A DNA stretch of 6,042 nucleotides from Chloroflexota bacterium (lineage in GTDB: Bacteria > Chloroflexota > Dehalococcoidia > Lucifugimonadales > JAPUKM01). The position numbers were made by a program, and so were the translations under genes. Positions 1-6,042 of this stretch are shown here, piece by piece (position 1 is the stretch's first letter; each line of letters starts with the position of its first letter). The notes below the pieces were generated by a model. It saw nothing but the letters and a program-made list of their open reading frames with translations, searched no databases and was not told the origin of the DNA. The stretch spans positions 1 to 6,042 of the forward strand of contig JAPUKM010000158.1 of assembly GCA_027295645.1 (NCBI GenBank), given 5' to 3'.

Positions 1-1154
1 CGGTGTCGACGCAGGGGAAACCGGTGACTTACCAGCCTCCCCAGCCGCTCCGCCCAGCCGTCGCGGGCGAGCAGGCTCAGGGCCAGGTCAAACGTCTTTA
101 TCCTATCCTCTCCGTACACCTCCATACTATAGGTGTACGAACCCTGAACGGACAGCTCCTTGGACCAGAGCGGTACCAGGTCTATTTTGCTCACGTGGGG
201 CATCCCCAGCATCACTACCTGGCCTTGGGATCGGGTCCATCGCAAGGCATCCTCCACGCCGCTGTGAGAGCCGGAGCACTCGAAGGTTGTGTCGAAGCCA
301 CCCAGGATGGCTGGCTTGCCGATGGGCAGCGGATAGAGGGCCGCGCCCGACAGCCCGGCCAGCTGCTCGTACCCGTTCCGTCCTGTAGGCACCACATGGT
401 CTGCGCCCAAATCCTTTGCAAGCCTCTGCTGGTGTGGGTGCCTGGCCATGGCAACAATGGTACATGACGGAGCGAAGCCCCGCAGCGCCGCGATGGTGAG
501 CAGACCAATGGCTCCGCACCCAATGACGAGCACGCGGGTTCCTTCGGCGATCTGTGCTTTGAGAACTCCATGTACCGCGCAACTCAGCGGCTCCGCCAGC
601 ACGGCGGCCTGATCGGGCACCTCATCGGGCACATGGTGGAGCTGGCTCTCATGGGCGACCAGCTGTGTGCTCCAGCCTCCGCCGGTGTCGCGGCAGTAGC
701 CCGTCTGAATACCGGGCGAGATGTCTCCTGCCGTCACCCGCTCACAGTTACCGTAATAGCCCTCCGTACAGGGCCGACACATCTCTTGGAGCCCTCTGAC
801 CGCACACCCCAGAGCCGGCTCCAGCACCACCCGCTCATCCACCTGGACTGAACTCACCGCCGGTCCCACCTCAGTCACACGCCCTGCCACTTCATGGCCG
901 GGAACAAAGGGTGAGGAGAGGAAGGCGGAGAGATAGATACTGCTCCTGCCTGTTGCGGCCGCCACGTCCGACCCACAGATACCGCTGAGGACGGGCCGAA
1001 CCCGTACCCAGGAGGGTCCAGGAAGGTTAGGTTCAGGAACCTGTGTCAGCCTCAAAAAAGCACCGGGCCTGGTTACTGTTTTGGAGGACCTCCCGCCCAA
1101 CAGACGCATCCATACGTACCGTAGGGCGTTCTTCCTGTACTGTAAGGCCAGCAT
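1..1154 (-). CDS. Zinc-dependent medium-chain alcohol dehydrogenase-type oxidoreductase (partial, C-terminus off the left edge)
   Basis: This frame is open for 384 codons from an ATG at 1154 to the window edge, with no stop or frameshift. It has MDR (zinc alcohol/sorbitol/threonine dehydrogenase) features in order. GICGSD (58-63) supplies the catalytic-zinc Cys60, and PGHE (85-88) supplies His87. Cys117, 126, 129 and 137 form a structural-zinc loop. AEPLSCAVHG (187-196) holds the likely third catalytic ligand, Glu188. The Rossmann signature GCGAIG (212-217) is followed by GADHVV (250-255). The first cysteine is displaced: spacing is CX8CX2CX7C rather than the classical CX2CX2CX7C. Between the first beta strand (MLALQY) and the VPEP motif (39-42) lie about 20 extra residues. 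The end of the second Rossmann strand reads MARH with no acidic residue, which may favour NADP(H); this is inference. An in-frame TAG at 1215-1217 bounds the start. ATG 1154 gives a sensible N-terminus but lacks a clear Shine-Dalgarno. The substrate cannot be told. The gene has its own promoter and seems functionally unrelated to prmA upstream. Confidence 0.93.
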   Translation of the reverse strand, partial: MLALQYRKNALRYVWMRLLGGRSSKTVTRPGAFLRLTQVPEPNLPGPSWVRVRPVLSGICGSDVAAATGRSSIYLSAFLSSPFVPGHEVAGRVTEVGPAVSSVQVDERVVLEPALGCAVRGLQEMCRPCTEGYYGNCERVTAGDISPGIQTGYCRDTGGGWSTQLVAHESQLHHVPDEVPDQAAVLAEPLSCAVHGVLKAQIAEGTRVLVIGCGAIGLLTIAALRGFAPSCTIVAMARHPHQQRLAKDLGADHVVPTGRNGYEQLAGLSGAALYPLPIGKPAILGGFDTTFECSGSHSGVEDALRWTRSQGQVVMLGMPHVSKIDLVPLWSKELSVQGSYTYSMEVYGEDRIKTFDLALSLLARDGWAERLGRLVSHRFPLRRH

Positions 1155-1243
1155 CCTGAAGGAAATATACTCAGCGGCGTGATCAGCTATCTCGACGCGG
1201 AGGCCTGTGCCCAGCTACTCCTTGCTACGACACATCGGCAATC

Positions 1244-1273
1244 AGTATAGAAGGGGTCAGAGAGGACTGTCAA
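1244..1273 (-). promoter_or_regulatory. Sigma70-like promoter for the dehydrogenase gene
   Basis: On the minus strand a perfect TTGACA (1268-1273) is followed after 18 bases by TATACT (1244-1249), five of six matches to the -10 consensus. The -35 box includes the TGA stop of prmA, so the promoter begins exactly where that gene ends. The predicted transcription start is near 1237, giving a leader of about 80 nt before the ATG at 1154. It lies in the expected place and orientation for the dehydrogenase gene. This is a sequence match only. Confidence 0.7.
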
Positions 1274-2184
1274 TTTGGGAATGCGCCCCGCTTGACCGCT
1301 AGCGTAACCCAGTCGCCGTCTATGACCTGCTCCACAACCGTCGCATTCACCCCTGCCAGTGCCTCCTCCACCTCCTGTAGCCGCTCATGGAGAATCCCCG
1401 ATACCACCAGGCAGCCATCCGGAGTCAGAGTGTCCATCAGTGGTTGAGCCTTGCTCGTGATGACCTGGGCAGTGACGTTGGCTACAGCAAGCTGATAGCC
1501 TCCGGACGGAACCAGCGAGTGGGGGAGCGTTCCGTGGATGACCTTTATTTCAGTATCGACGCCGTTCGCTTGAGAGTTGCCGCGGGCGGACTCCACGGCG
1601 TCACTATCATTGTCCAGTGCTACCACCGAGCCGGCGCCCAGCTTGACCGCAGCTATAGCGAGGATACCAGAACCGGTACCCAGATCAAGAAGGCTCATGC
1701 CGGAAGTTACCCGCTGCTCCAGCTGCTCCAGGCATCTGCGCGTGGTGGGGTGGTGGCCAGTTCCAAAGGCCATCCCGGGGTCTTGCACAACCATGACCTC
1801 TCCTGGCCGAAGCACGTACTCCTGCCAGCTTGGCCTGATGACCAGACGCCCTATCCTCAGCAGGCCGTAGTGAGAGCGCCATGCCGTTAGCCACTCCCCT
1901 TCCTCCATGGTGCTCTCCTGTAGCTCTCCCAGGGGCGCTAGGAGAGCTACAAGTTTCACTCCGACCTGAATCATCGAACGTCTGCTACGGTAGGTGGCAT
2001 CCTGTCGAAGGTATGTCCGCACTATCACAAAGTCCGGCGGCCCCAATGTCGCAGGGTCGTTATCCGGATCCCAATCGCCCACCTCTTCGATGGCGACGCC
2101 GCCCTCACCGTACCGGCGGAAGATCTCCGAGAGAGGCTCTGCGTACTCTGGCGGCGTGCGAATACTGAGCTCAGACCACTTCAC
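1270..2184 (-). CDS. prmA: Ribosomal protein L11 methyltransferase PrmA
   Basis: PrmA is a cytoplasmic SAM-dependent enzyme that methylates ribosomal protein L11. The 304-residue product has the family layout: an N-terminal L11-recognition domain (about 1-95), a linker with EGEWLTAWRSHYG (95-107), then the Rossmann methyltransferase domain. Visible motifs are AFGTGHHPTT (139-148; the usual form has T where the first H is), the SAM-binding DLGTGSG (167-173), the acidic end of strand two at LDND (190-193), and ANVTAQVI (235-242), matching the family's AN-(I/L)-x-A motif. The start chosen is GTG at 2184. It lies 5 nt after GGAGG, and the protein then begins MKWSEL, as PrmA proteins typically do. 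A GTG four codons upstream (2196) is in frame but has no ribosome binding site. Length is normal. It lies downstream of dnaJ, a common neighbour, with no obvious promoter in the short gap, so co-transcription with dnaJ is likely. Confidence 0.97.
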   Translation of the reverse strand: MKWSELSIRTPPEYAEPLSEIFRRYGEGGVAIEEVGDWDPDNDPATLGPPDFVIVRTYLRQDATYRSRRSMIQVGVKLVALLAPLGELQESTMEEGEWLTAWRSHYGLLRIGRLVIRPSWQEYVLRPGEVMVVQDPGMAFGTGHHPTTRRCLEQLEQRVTSGMSLLDLGTGSGILAIAAVKLGAGSVVALDNDSDAVESARGNSQANGVDTEIKVIHGTLPHSLVPSGGYQLAVANVTAQVITSKAQPLMDTLTPDGCLVVSGILHERLQEVEEALAGVNATVVEQVIDGDWVTLAVKRGAFPN

Positions 2185-2189
2185 ACGGT

Positions 2190-2194
2190 CCTCC
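2190..2194 (-). promoter_or_regulatory. prmA ribosome binding site
   Basis: GGAGG lies five bases before the GTG at 2184 on the minus strand. It decides the start: it overlaps the upstream candidate GTG (2194-2196), so it can only serve the downstream one. Confidence 0.75.
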
Positions 2195-2212
2195 ACAACA
2201 ACAGTGGCTATG

Positions 2213-2241
2213 AAGAAGCCCTGACCGAGTCAGGGCTTCTT
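2213..2241 (-). terminator. Perfect 13-bp hairpin between dnaJ and prmA (attenuating terminator or processing site)
   Basis: Positions 2213-2225 pair perfectly with 2229-2241 around a 3-base loop, giving a 13-bp GC-rich stem. It starts 26 nt after the dnaJ stop and ends about 16 nt before the prmA ribosome binding site. The stem's 3' arm ends in CTTCTT on the minus strand, but no run of T follows, so it is not a classical strong terminator. Because prmA has no obvious promoter of its own, partial termination, RNase processing or mRNA stabilisation are all plausible. The structure is certain from the sequence; its function is inferred. Confidence 0.6.
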
Positions 2242-2267
2242 GCGCAATCTCCTGTACCCCTACGGGC

Positions 2268-3413
2268 TCATGAGGAGCCACTGAAGGTCTCCTTGATGCG
2301 GTCAAACCAGTTCGCCTCCCGACCGTTTCTTTCGGGGGGCTCCAGACTCTGCGAAAGCTCTTTAATGAGCCGCTCCTGCTCTGGAGTCAGGGACTTGGGC
2401 GTCACCACCCGAATCTTGACCAGGAGGTCTCCTTTATGATTGCTCCGCAGGTGCGGAATCCCCTTCCCCTTGGAGCGAAGGAATGCGCCGTTTTGGACAC
2501 CCGCAGGTATCTTCAACTCCACCGGCCCCTGGAGCGTTGGAACCTCCACGGAATCTCCCAGAGCGGCTTGGGTGAAGTTTATGGGCAACTCATACAGCAA
2601 ATTATATCCATCGCGCTCAAAGAACTTGTGGGGCTGCACATACAGAGTGATGTACAAATCGCCGGCTCGGCCGCCGCGTGTTCCAGCCTCTCCTTCGCCA
2701 GCAAGCCTGATCTGGGAGTTGTCCTCAACCCCTGGTGGTATGGCAATCTCCAGCTTTCGAGACCGGCGCTGCTGGCCACTGCCCCGGCACACCAGACATG
2801 GCTTCGGGATGACCTGGCCCTCACCGCGACACGTCGGGCAGCTCACCACCTGCATAAACTGGCCGAAGAGGCTCTGCTGAGAGCGGCGCACCTGACCCAC
2901 GCCTTGACAGGTGGAGCACTGCTCCGCAGAGGTCCCTAGCGCCGCGCGACTGCCCTTGCACTGGGGGCAGACCTCGGTACGGGTAATCTCCACCGTCTTT
3001 TGCACGCCCAGAGCTGCCTCCTCAAAAGAGATAGCCTGGTCCATCTGAAGGTCTGCGCCTCGACGCGGGCCTGCCTGTGTTCGAGCGCCAAAGCCACCGA
3101 AGAAGGCCTCAAAGATGTCTCCGAAGCCACCAAAGGTGTCGAACCCCTCGAATCCCTGACCAACCCCACCATTGCCGCTGATGCCGGCGTGGCCAAACCG
3201 ATCGTAAGCTGTCCGCTTCTCTGGATCGCTGAGTACCTGATAGGCCTCATTAATCTCCTTGAATTTCTCTTCTGCCCCCGCCTCCTTGTTTCGGTCTGGG
3301 TGGTACTCTAACGCCTGACGACGGAAAGCTCTCTTGAGCTCCTCGTCGGAGGCGCCGGAGGAGACCTCAAGGACCTCGTAATAATCACGCTTGTCTGGCA
3401 TCGTTGTAGCCAT
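2268..3413 (-). CDS. dnaJ: Chaperone protein DnaJ (type I Hsp40)
   Basis: DnaJ is the cytoplasmic co-chaperone that delivers unfolded clients to DnaK and stimulates its ATPase. The 381-residue protein is complete and has every type I domain in order. The J domain spans about 10-75 with the HPD motif at 38-40. A Gly/Phe-rich linker follows (about 80-110). The zinc-binding region has four cysteine pairs at 149/152, 166/169, 192/195 and 206/209, close to CXXCXGXG. Two beta-sandwich client-binding domains and a C-terminal dimerisation segment complete it. The ATG at 3413 is used. An ATG four codons later (3401) would give the more usual [11 protein letters not shown] start, and neither has a Shine-Dalgarno, so the first four residues are uncertain. 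It lies 109 bp downstream of hrcA with its own promoter in the gap. dnaK and grpE, often adjacent in other bacteria, are not in this window. Confidence 0.99.
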   Translation of the reverse strand: MATTMPDKRDYYEVLEVSSGASDEELKRAFRRQALEYHPDRNKEAGAEEKFKEINEAYQVLSDPEKRTAYDRFGHAGISGNGGVGQGFEGFDTFGGFGDIFEAFFGGFGARTQAGPRRGADLQMDQAISFEEAALGVQKTVEITRTEVCPQCKGSRAALGTSAEQCSTCQGVGQVRRSQQSLFGQFMQVVSCPTCRGEGQVIPKPCLVCRGSGQQRRSRKLEIAIPPGVEDNSQIRLAGEGEAGTRGGRAGDLYITLYVQPHKFFERDGYNLLYELPINFTQAALGDSVEVPTLQGPVELKIPAGVQNGAFLRSKGKGIPHLRSNHKGDLLVKIRVVTPKSLTPEQERLIKELSQSLEPPERNGREANWFDRIKETFSGSS

Positions 3414-3438
3414 TGAAGATCAGATATGAGAACAGTCT

Positions 3439-3468
3439 ATTATACTTTGGAAATGCAATTCAGGGCAA
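3439..3468 (-). promoter_or_regulatory. Sigma70-like promoter for dnaJ
   Basis: On the minus strand TTGCCC (3463-3468, four of six -35 matches) is separated by 18 bases from a perfect TATAAT (3439-3444). The predicted start is near 3431, leaving a leader of about 18 nt before the dnaJ ATG at 3413. No CIRCE inverted repeat is visible between hrcA and dnaJ, so this promoter would not be under direct HrcA control. Read-through from hrcA is also possible because I see no strong terminator in the gap. Confidence 0.6.
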
Positions 3469-3522
3469 CGCAGGTCAAAAGGGGGGTAGTGATTGCAACC
3501 GACTAACGTCCTCACTGAGCCG

Positions 3523-4569
3523 TCAGTTGCGGCGACCGTAGACCTCAAGGACCAGCTCGCTCATCAGCTCAGAAAGGCATCGGACGTGAGAGATAGCGTT
3601 GGCATACTCCATGCGCGTTGGCCCAACGATACCGACAACCCCCGACGCCTCGTTGGGGATTCCGTACTGGGCAAACACAACGCTAGACTGTTGGAGAAGA
3701 TCGGCCTTGTTCTCATCGCCAATGGCGACGCGGACACCACCCCTCTCTGGCATTTCGCTCAGGACGGAACGTAGCAGGCTGCGGTCCTCCAAGAGTTCGG
3801 CAAGCTCCCGGGCATGAGAGAACTCCATCTGGCCAGGGCTATGGAACATATGCCTGAGCCCGTCCACGTATGGGTCGGCAAGCCTCGATTCCTCTTCCGT
3901 CCTGAAGATCTCCAATGCAGATTGAATCACCGTCTCTTCGAAGGAAGTGAGGGGCACGGTGCGCCTTACCACCTCCCGCCGAGTCAGGCCGCTGAAGTGC
4001 GCATTGAGTTTATTGGAGACCTGGGTCAACTCGTCCTGAGTGAAGGGGTTTTCCAGGAGCACAAGCTGCTGCTTCAGCCTCGTCTCCTCCATAACGATCA
4101 CCAGCATAGCAAGGAAATCCTGAAGGTAAACCAGTTGAAGATACTTCCACCGGGACTCCACGGCCCTGGGTGGTGTAGCCACCGCAATGTTCCGGACCAG
4201 TTGGGCCAGTAGCTGGACGGCCAGTCGAGTCCATCCATCAACGTCCGCATGAGCCTGGCGCAACCGCCCTCGGATAGCGTCCTGAAGCTCCTGCGCCGGC
4301 TCCAAGTTTTCGTCCAAAGCCTCAACATAGAAACGGTAGGCCTTGTTTGAGGGGAGGCCCCCGGCCGATGTGTGAGGCCGAATAATATATCCCGCTTGCT
4401 CAAGCTCTGCGATTTCGCCGCGTACCGTCGCGGGGCTTACAGCCACAGGGAGCTTACCGGCAACGCTCTCAGAGGAGACCGCCACGCCGCCACGGACATA
4501 CTCATTGACAATGACAGTCAGAATATCTTCTTGTCGCTCGGTTATCGCAGGACTCATCTTGGGACACAT
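3523..4569 (-). CDS. hrcA: Heat-inducible transcription repressor HrcA
   Basis: HrcA represses class I heat-shock genes by binding the CIRCE operator. Its folding depends on the GroEL chaperonin, so stress titrates it away. The 348-residue length is normal. The N-terminal winged helix holds ITERQEDIL (9-17), VSPATVR (44-50) in the recognition region, and HTSAGGLPSNKAYRFYV (66-82), all typical of HrcA. A GAF-like middle and dimerisation region follows. The C-terminus carries GIVGPTRMEY (313-322), a family hallmark. The ATG at 4569 is preferred because GGAG (4577-4580) lies 7 nt before it; a second ATG at 4557 has no such spacing. A CIRCE element abuts the start, indicating autoregulation. dnaJ follows at 109 bp. 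HTSAGGLPS differs from the commoner HTSAGR(I/V)P by a Gly in place of Arg. Confidence 0.98.
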   Translation of the reverse strand: MCPKMSPAITERQEDILTVIVNEYVRGGVAVSSESVAGKLPVAVSPATVRGEIAELEQAGYIIRPHTSAGGLPSNKAYRFYVEALDENLEPAQELQDAIRGRLRQAHADVDGWTRLAVQLLAQLVRNIAVATPPRAVESRWKYLQLVYLQDFLAMLVIVMEETRLKQQLVLLENPFTQDELTQVSNKLNAHFSGLTRREVVRRTVPLTSFEETVIQSALEIFRTEEESRLADPYVDGLRHMFHSPGQMEFSHARELAELLEDRSLLRSVLSEMPERGGVRVAIGDENKADLLQQSSVVFAQYGIPNEASGVVGIVGPTRMEYANAISHVRCLSELMSELVLEVYGRRN

Positions 4570-4570
4570 T

Positions 4571-4597
4571 TTAGCACTCCCACCTCAGCGGTGCTAA
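4571..4597 (-). promoter_or_regulatory. CIRCE operator (HrcA binding site), imperfect
   Basis: The consensus is TTAGCACTC-N9-GAGTGCTAA. Read on the plus strand, the left arm is a perfect TTAGCACTC (4571-4579), followed by exactly nine bases. The right arm is CGGTGCTAA (4589-4597), matching seven of nine. The left arm sits next to the hrcA start codon with one base between them, and the hrcA Shine-Dalgarno GGAG (4577-4580) overlaps it. The site and the neighbouring hrcA gene support each other strongly. Confidence 0.93.
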
Positions 4598-4678
4598 CCC
4601 CTTCTCATATCAAAAACGTTATTTTTTCCGATGGGCTGCACATGTCTGGTCATGTCTACGAAGAGGATCTGGGACAGT
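4598..4678. other. Intergenic region upstream of hrcA with A/T-rich tract; no gene
   Basis: This 81-bp gap between the membrane-anchored protein gene and the CIRCE operator should carry the hrcA promoter. It has an A/T-rich stretch (about 4603-4626), but I could not identify a convincing -35/-10 pair. There is also no clear terminator for the gene upstream, so read-through into hrcA is possible. Confidence 0.4.
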
Positions 4679-5251
4679 CTACTGATGTCTGTATCGCCTC
4701 CCAAGGGTAACCAGGACACCCGCCGCGACAACCCCACCTACGACTGCGAGCAGAGCAATGAGAAGTACCGAGCGCTGATCTGACGCACCGTCCTGCACTA
4801 CCACGAGCGACGGGGTAGCCTGTGCAGAAGGCGCAGGCGATGGCTCGGTCTCAGAGATCGAGAAGTGGAGATTGAAGGCGGTCTTGAACTCGGGTGCACC
4901 TGAGTTTAGGAAGGTGTCGCTCTCTTGGGCCGTGGCTTCGAGAGTGTGAAAGGTGATCGGCAGGTTGTAGTAGTCGCTGCTATTGGGCTGCACAAGCAGA
5001 TTCCGGTAGAGGCCATCCTCCTCGACCACGGCACTCGTCTCGTAGTCGCCCACACGGACCACAAGCACCGTCCCGGGTGGTGCTGCCTCTTCGTTTATCC
5101 ACACCTGACCCCCGTAAAGGATAGGGAAGGGTGGGAATTCCTGGGCTGCAATCCCTCCCCCGCCGGTGAATGACGCCAGACCCACCCAGACCAGGGCGGG
5201 AAGCAGTCCCAGAAGCAGTGGACGTGTCGAAATGCCTTGAAGCGGACGCAC
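4679..5251 (-). CDS. Secreted, C-terminally membrane-anchored protein with a predicted beta-rich domain; function unknown
   Basis: I do not recognise a named family. With the GTG at 5251 the product has 190 residues. Residues 1-11 are basic, 12-28 are hydrophobic (LLLGLLPALVWVGLASF), and a signal-peptidase-like GIAA/Q site lies near 36. Residues about 38-131 look like a beta-sandwich: ILYGGQVWINEEAAPPGT and VVRVGDYETSAVVEEDGLY resemble carboxypeptidase-regulatory or transthyretin-like repeats. A Pro/Ser/Ala linker follows (about 134-148). A hydrophobic membrane span (161-184) ends in RRYRHQ. The likely topology is an extracytoplasmic domain tethered at the C-terminus. A TTG at 5281 is also in frame but lies inside the terminator hairpin of the gene upstream, so I rejected it as start; the GTG lacks a strong ribosome binding site. 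It sits between a secreted repeat protein and hrcA, so an envelope role is likely. Confidence 0.8.
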   Translation of the reverse strand: MRPLQGISTRPLLLGLLPALVWVGLASFTGGGGIAAQEFPPFPILYGGQVWINEEAAPPGTVLVVRVGDYETSAVVEEDGLYRNLLVQPNSSDYYNLPITFHTLEATAQESDTFLNSGAPEFKTAFNLHFSISETEPSPAPSAQATPSLVVVQDGASDQRSVLLIALLAVVGGVVAAGVLVTLGRRYRHQ

Positions 5252-5279
5252 TAGAGTATTCTCGCAGGGCTCTGAATAC

Positions 5280-5313
5280 AAAGAGGGAGGGCTCTCATGA
5301 GCCCTCCCTCTTT
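5280..5313 (-). terminator. Intrinsic terminator after the secreted repeat protein gene
   Basis: Positions 5280-5294 pair perfectly with 5299-5313, a 15-bp stem with a 4-base loop. It lies 20 bases after the TAA at 5334. On the minus strand it ends CCCTCTTTGTATT, so the hairpin is followed by a short T-rich tail. The symmetric A-run/T-run ends mean it could also act on the plus strand. Confidence 0.85.
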
Positions 5314-5333
5314 ACTATCCACTATGGTGGACG

Positions 5334-6042
5334 TTACGGGACCAGGACCCCATCTTGGCCGGCATAGAGCCAGTACCCGTTACCCACTGTCACTGTGTCA
5401 GCGGGGATCTGGTTCGGCAGTACCTTGATCCAGGCATTGCCTGCAGTATTGAACCAGTAGGCCGTGATCCAAGCGGTGCTGCCAAAGTACAGGTCCGCAT
5501 TGATTGTGGTACCTGGCGCATCACCCGCTACACTGACCACAGGGACCAGGTTCCAGCCGTTCACCACCGGGATGGACGGTGGCACCGTGGCGAAGCCCTG
5601 CGCCGGGATGTCTACCTTGATCGGAGCCGACGAGGTAGTCTCCACCCAGTAGGCGTGCTGCGAGTCCATAGATGTCAGCGTTCCTACCAGGTTGCCAGAG
5701 GCGTCTCTGGTCGCTACCAGCCACGGACCGCCAGCGGCGATTCCGGCCGGAGTCGGGTCGTAGGTAATGACCGACCGGACCCCATCAGGGAGGCCAATCG
5801 AATTGATGTCAGCATTGGCCGCCGCACCAGGCAGGGAAACCAGGTTGTTCCCCGGAACCAGCGCGAGCGACACCAGCGGCCGCGCCGCCACCTTGAAGTC
5901 AACGGACTGATCCGCAAGCTCATTACCCGCGGCGTCAGAGGCGGTGACCTTGAAGGTGTACTCACTATCTACCGTCAAGCCACTGGCAGCGTAGATCCAC
6001 TGCTTGTTGTCGCTGGAGAACACCAGGGACGTCACATCGGCC
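5334..6042 (-). CDS. Secreted Ig-like and repeat-containing surface protein, C-terminal part (N-terminus off the right edge)
   Basis: The frame is open from the right edge to a TAA at 5334-5336, showing 235 residues of the C-terminus. An in-frame GTG near 6035 is probably internal, because the frame stays open to the edge and begins mid-domain. Residues 1-52 look like the end of a bacterial Ig-like or SbsA-like domain, with YTFKVTASDAAGNELAD (28-44) as its hallmark. Two related modules follow, at about 63-145 and 158-235. They align at PGNNLVSLPG / NGWNLVPVVS, at a Trp-rich centre, and at AYWVET / GYWLYA. Similar paired modules occur, as I recall, at the ends of large secreted Chloroflexota proteins; this is memory, not a search. 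The protein ends in DGVLVP with no membrane span, LPXTG or S-layer motif, so how it is held at the cell is unknown. Its own terminator follows. Function cannot be assigned. Confidence 0.85.
   Translation of the reverse strand, partial: ADVTSLVFSSDNKQWIYAASGLTVDSEYTFKVTASDAAGNELADQSVDFKVAARPLVSLALVPGNNLVSLPGAAANADINSIGLPDGVRSVITYDPTPAGIAAGGPWLVATRDASGNLVGTLTSMDSQHAYWVETTSSAPIKVDIPAQGFATVPPSIPVVNGWNLVPVVSVAGDAPGTTINADLYFGSTAWITAYWFNTAGNAWIKVLPNQIPADTVTVGNGYWLYAGQDGVLVP

Noticed and set aside
3..851. Plus- and minus-strand open frames overlapping the dehydrogenase region
   Set aside because: They lie in other frames across a 384-codon frame with clear MDR zinc and Rossmann motifs, and they show no recognisable motifs themselves.
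1155..1237. Riboswitch in the dehydrogenase leader
   Set aside because: No known riboswitch core or strong multi-stem fold was recognised by eye in the leader.
1387..2224. Plus-strand open frames opposite prmA
   Set aside because: They are antisense shadows of prmA, which has full family motifs; their translations are low-complexity and show no domain.
2436..3311. Long open frames opposite and within dnaJ
   Set aside because: dnaJ is complete with J domain and four zinc cysteine pairs; the alternatives have no domain and arise from codon bias.
4598..4640. Possible hrcA promoter in the A/T-rich tract
   Set aside because: No hexamer pair with acceptable matches and 16-18 bp spacing was found, so no promoter was called.
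3493..4710. Open frames overlapping hrcA, including one crossing the CIRCE site
   Set aside because: hrcA is complete and recognisable; the others lack motifs and run antisense or out of frame.
5464..5965. Short open frames within the surface-protein region
   Set aside because: They are out-of-frame shadows; the 235-residue frame has Ig-like and repeated-module features.

Overview
The window holds six protein-coding genes, all on the minus strand, so transcription runs from right to left. No RNA genes, CRISPR arrays, insertion sequences or attachment sites were seen. Moderately GC-rich DNA, a CIRCE-controlled hrcA next to dnaJ and prmA, a secreted protein with paired 'GWNLV...GYWV' modules, and a medium-chain dehydrogenase with an N-terminal insertion all suggest a Chloroflexota genome, probably Dehalococcoidia/SAR202-like. 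That placement is an inference from remembered family resemblance. No phylogenetic marker was tested.

From right to left (5' to 3' on the coding strand): (1) the C-terminal part of a secreted, Ig-like and repeat-bearing surface protein enters from the right edge and stops at 5334. A perfect 15-bp terminator hairpin follows it (5280-5313). (2) A small protein of about 190 residues has an N-terminal signal peptide, a predicted beta-rich domain and a C-terminal membrane anchor (4679-5251). (3) hrcA, the heat-shock repressor, has an imperfect CIRCE operator directly against its start codon (4571-4597). (4) dnaJ is a complete type I Hsp40 with its own sigma70-like promoter. (5) prmA, the ribosomal protein L11 methyltransferase, is separated from dnaJ by a perfect 13-bp hairpin. 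(6) A zinc-binding medium-chain alcohol dehydrogenase-type oxidoreductase has a near-consensus promoter overlapping the prmA stop codon and runs off the left edge.

The centre is a proteostasis and translation cluster. HrcA senses the chaperone state and represses through CIRCE. DnaJ is the co-chaperone of DnaK. PrmA methylates L11. No dnaK, grpE or groESL lies inside the window. The two right-hand genes belong to the cell envelope, and the left-hand gene is metabolic.

I found no convincing undescribed system. The items most worth a second look are regulatory: the CIRCE overlapping the hrcA ribosome binding site, a CIRCE-free dnaJ promoter, the dnaJ-prmA hairpin, and the unusual zinc-loop spacing of the dehydrogenase. 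The pair of envelope proteins of unknown role also deserves attention.
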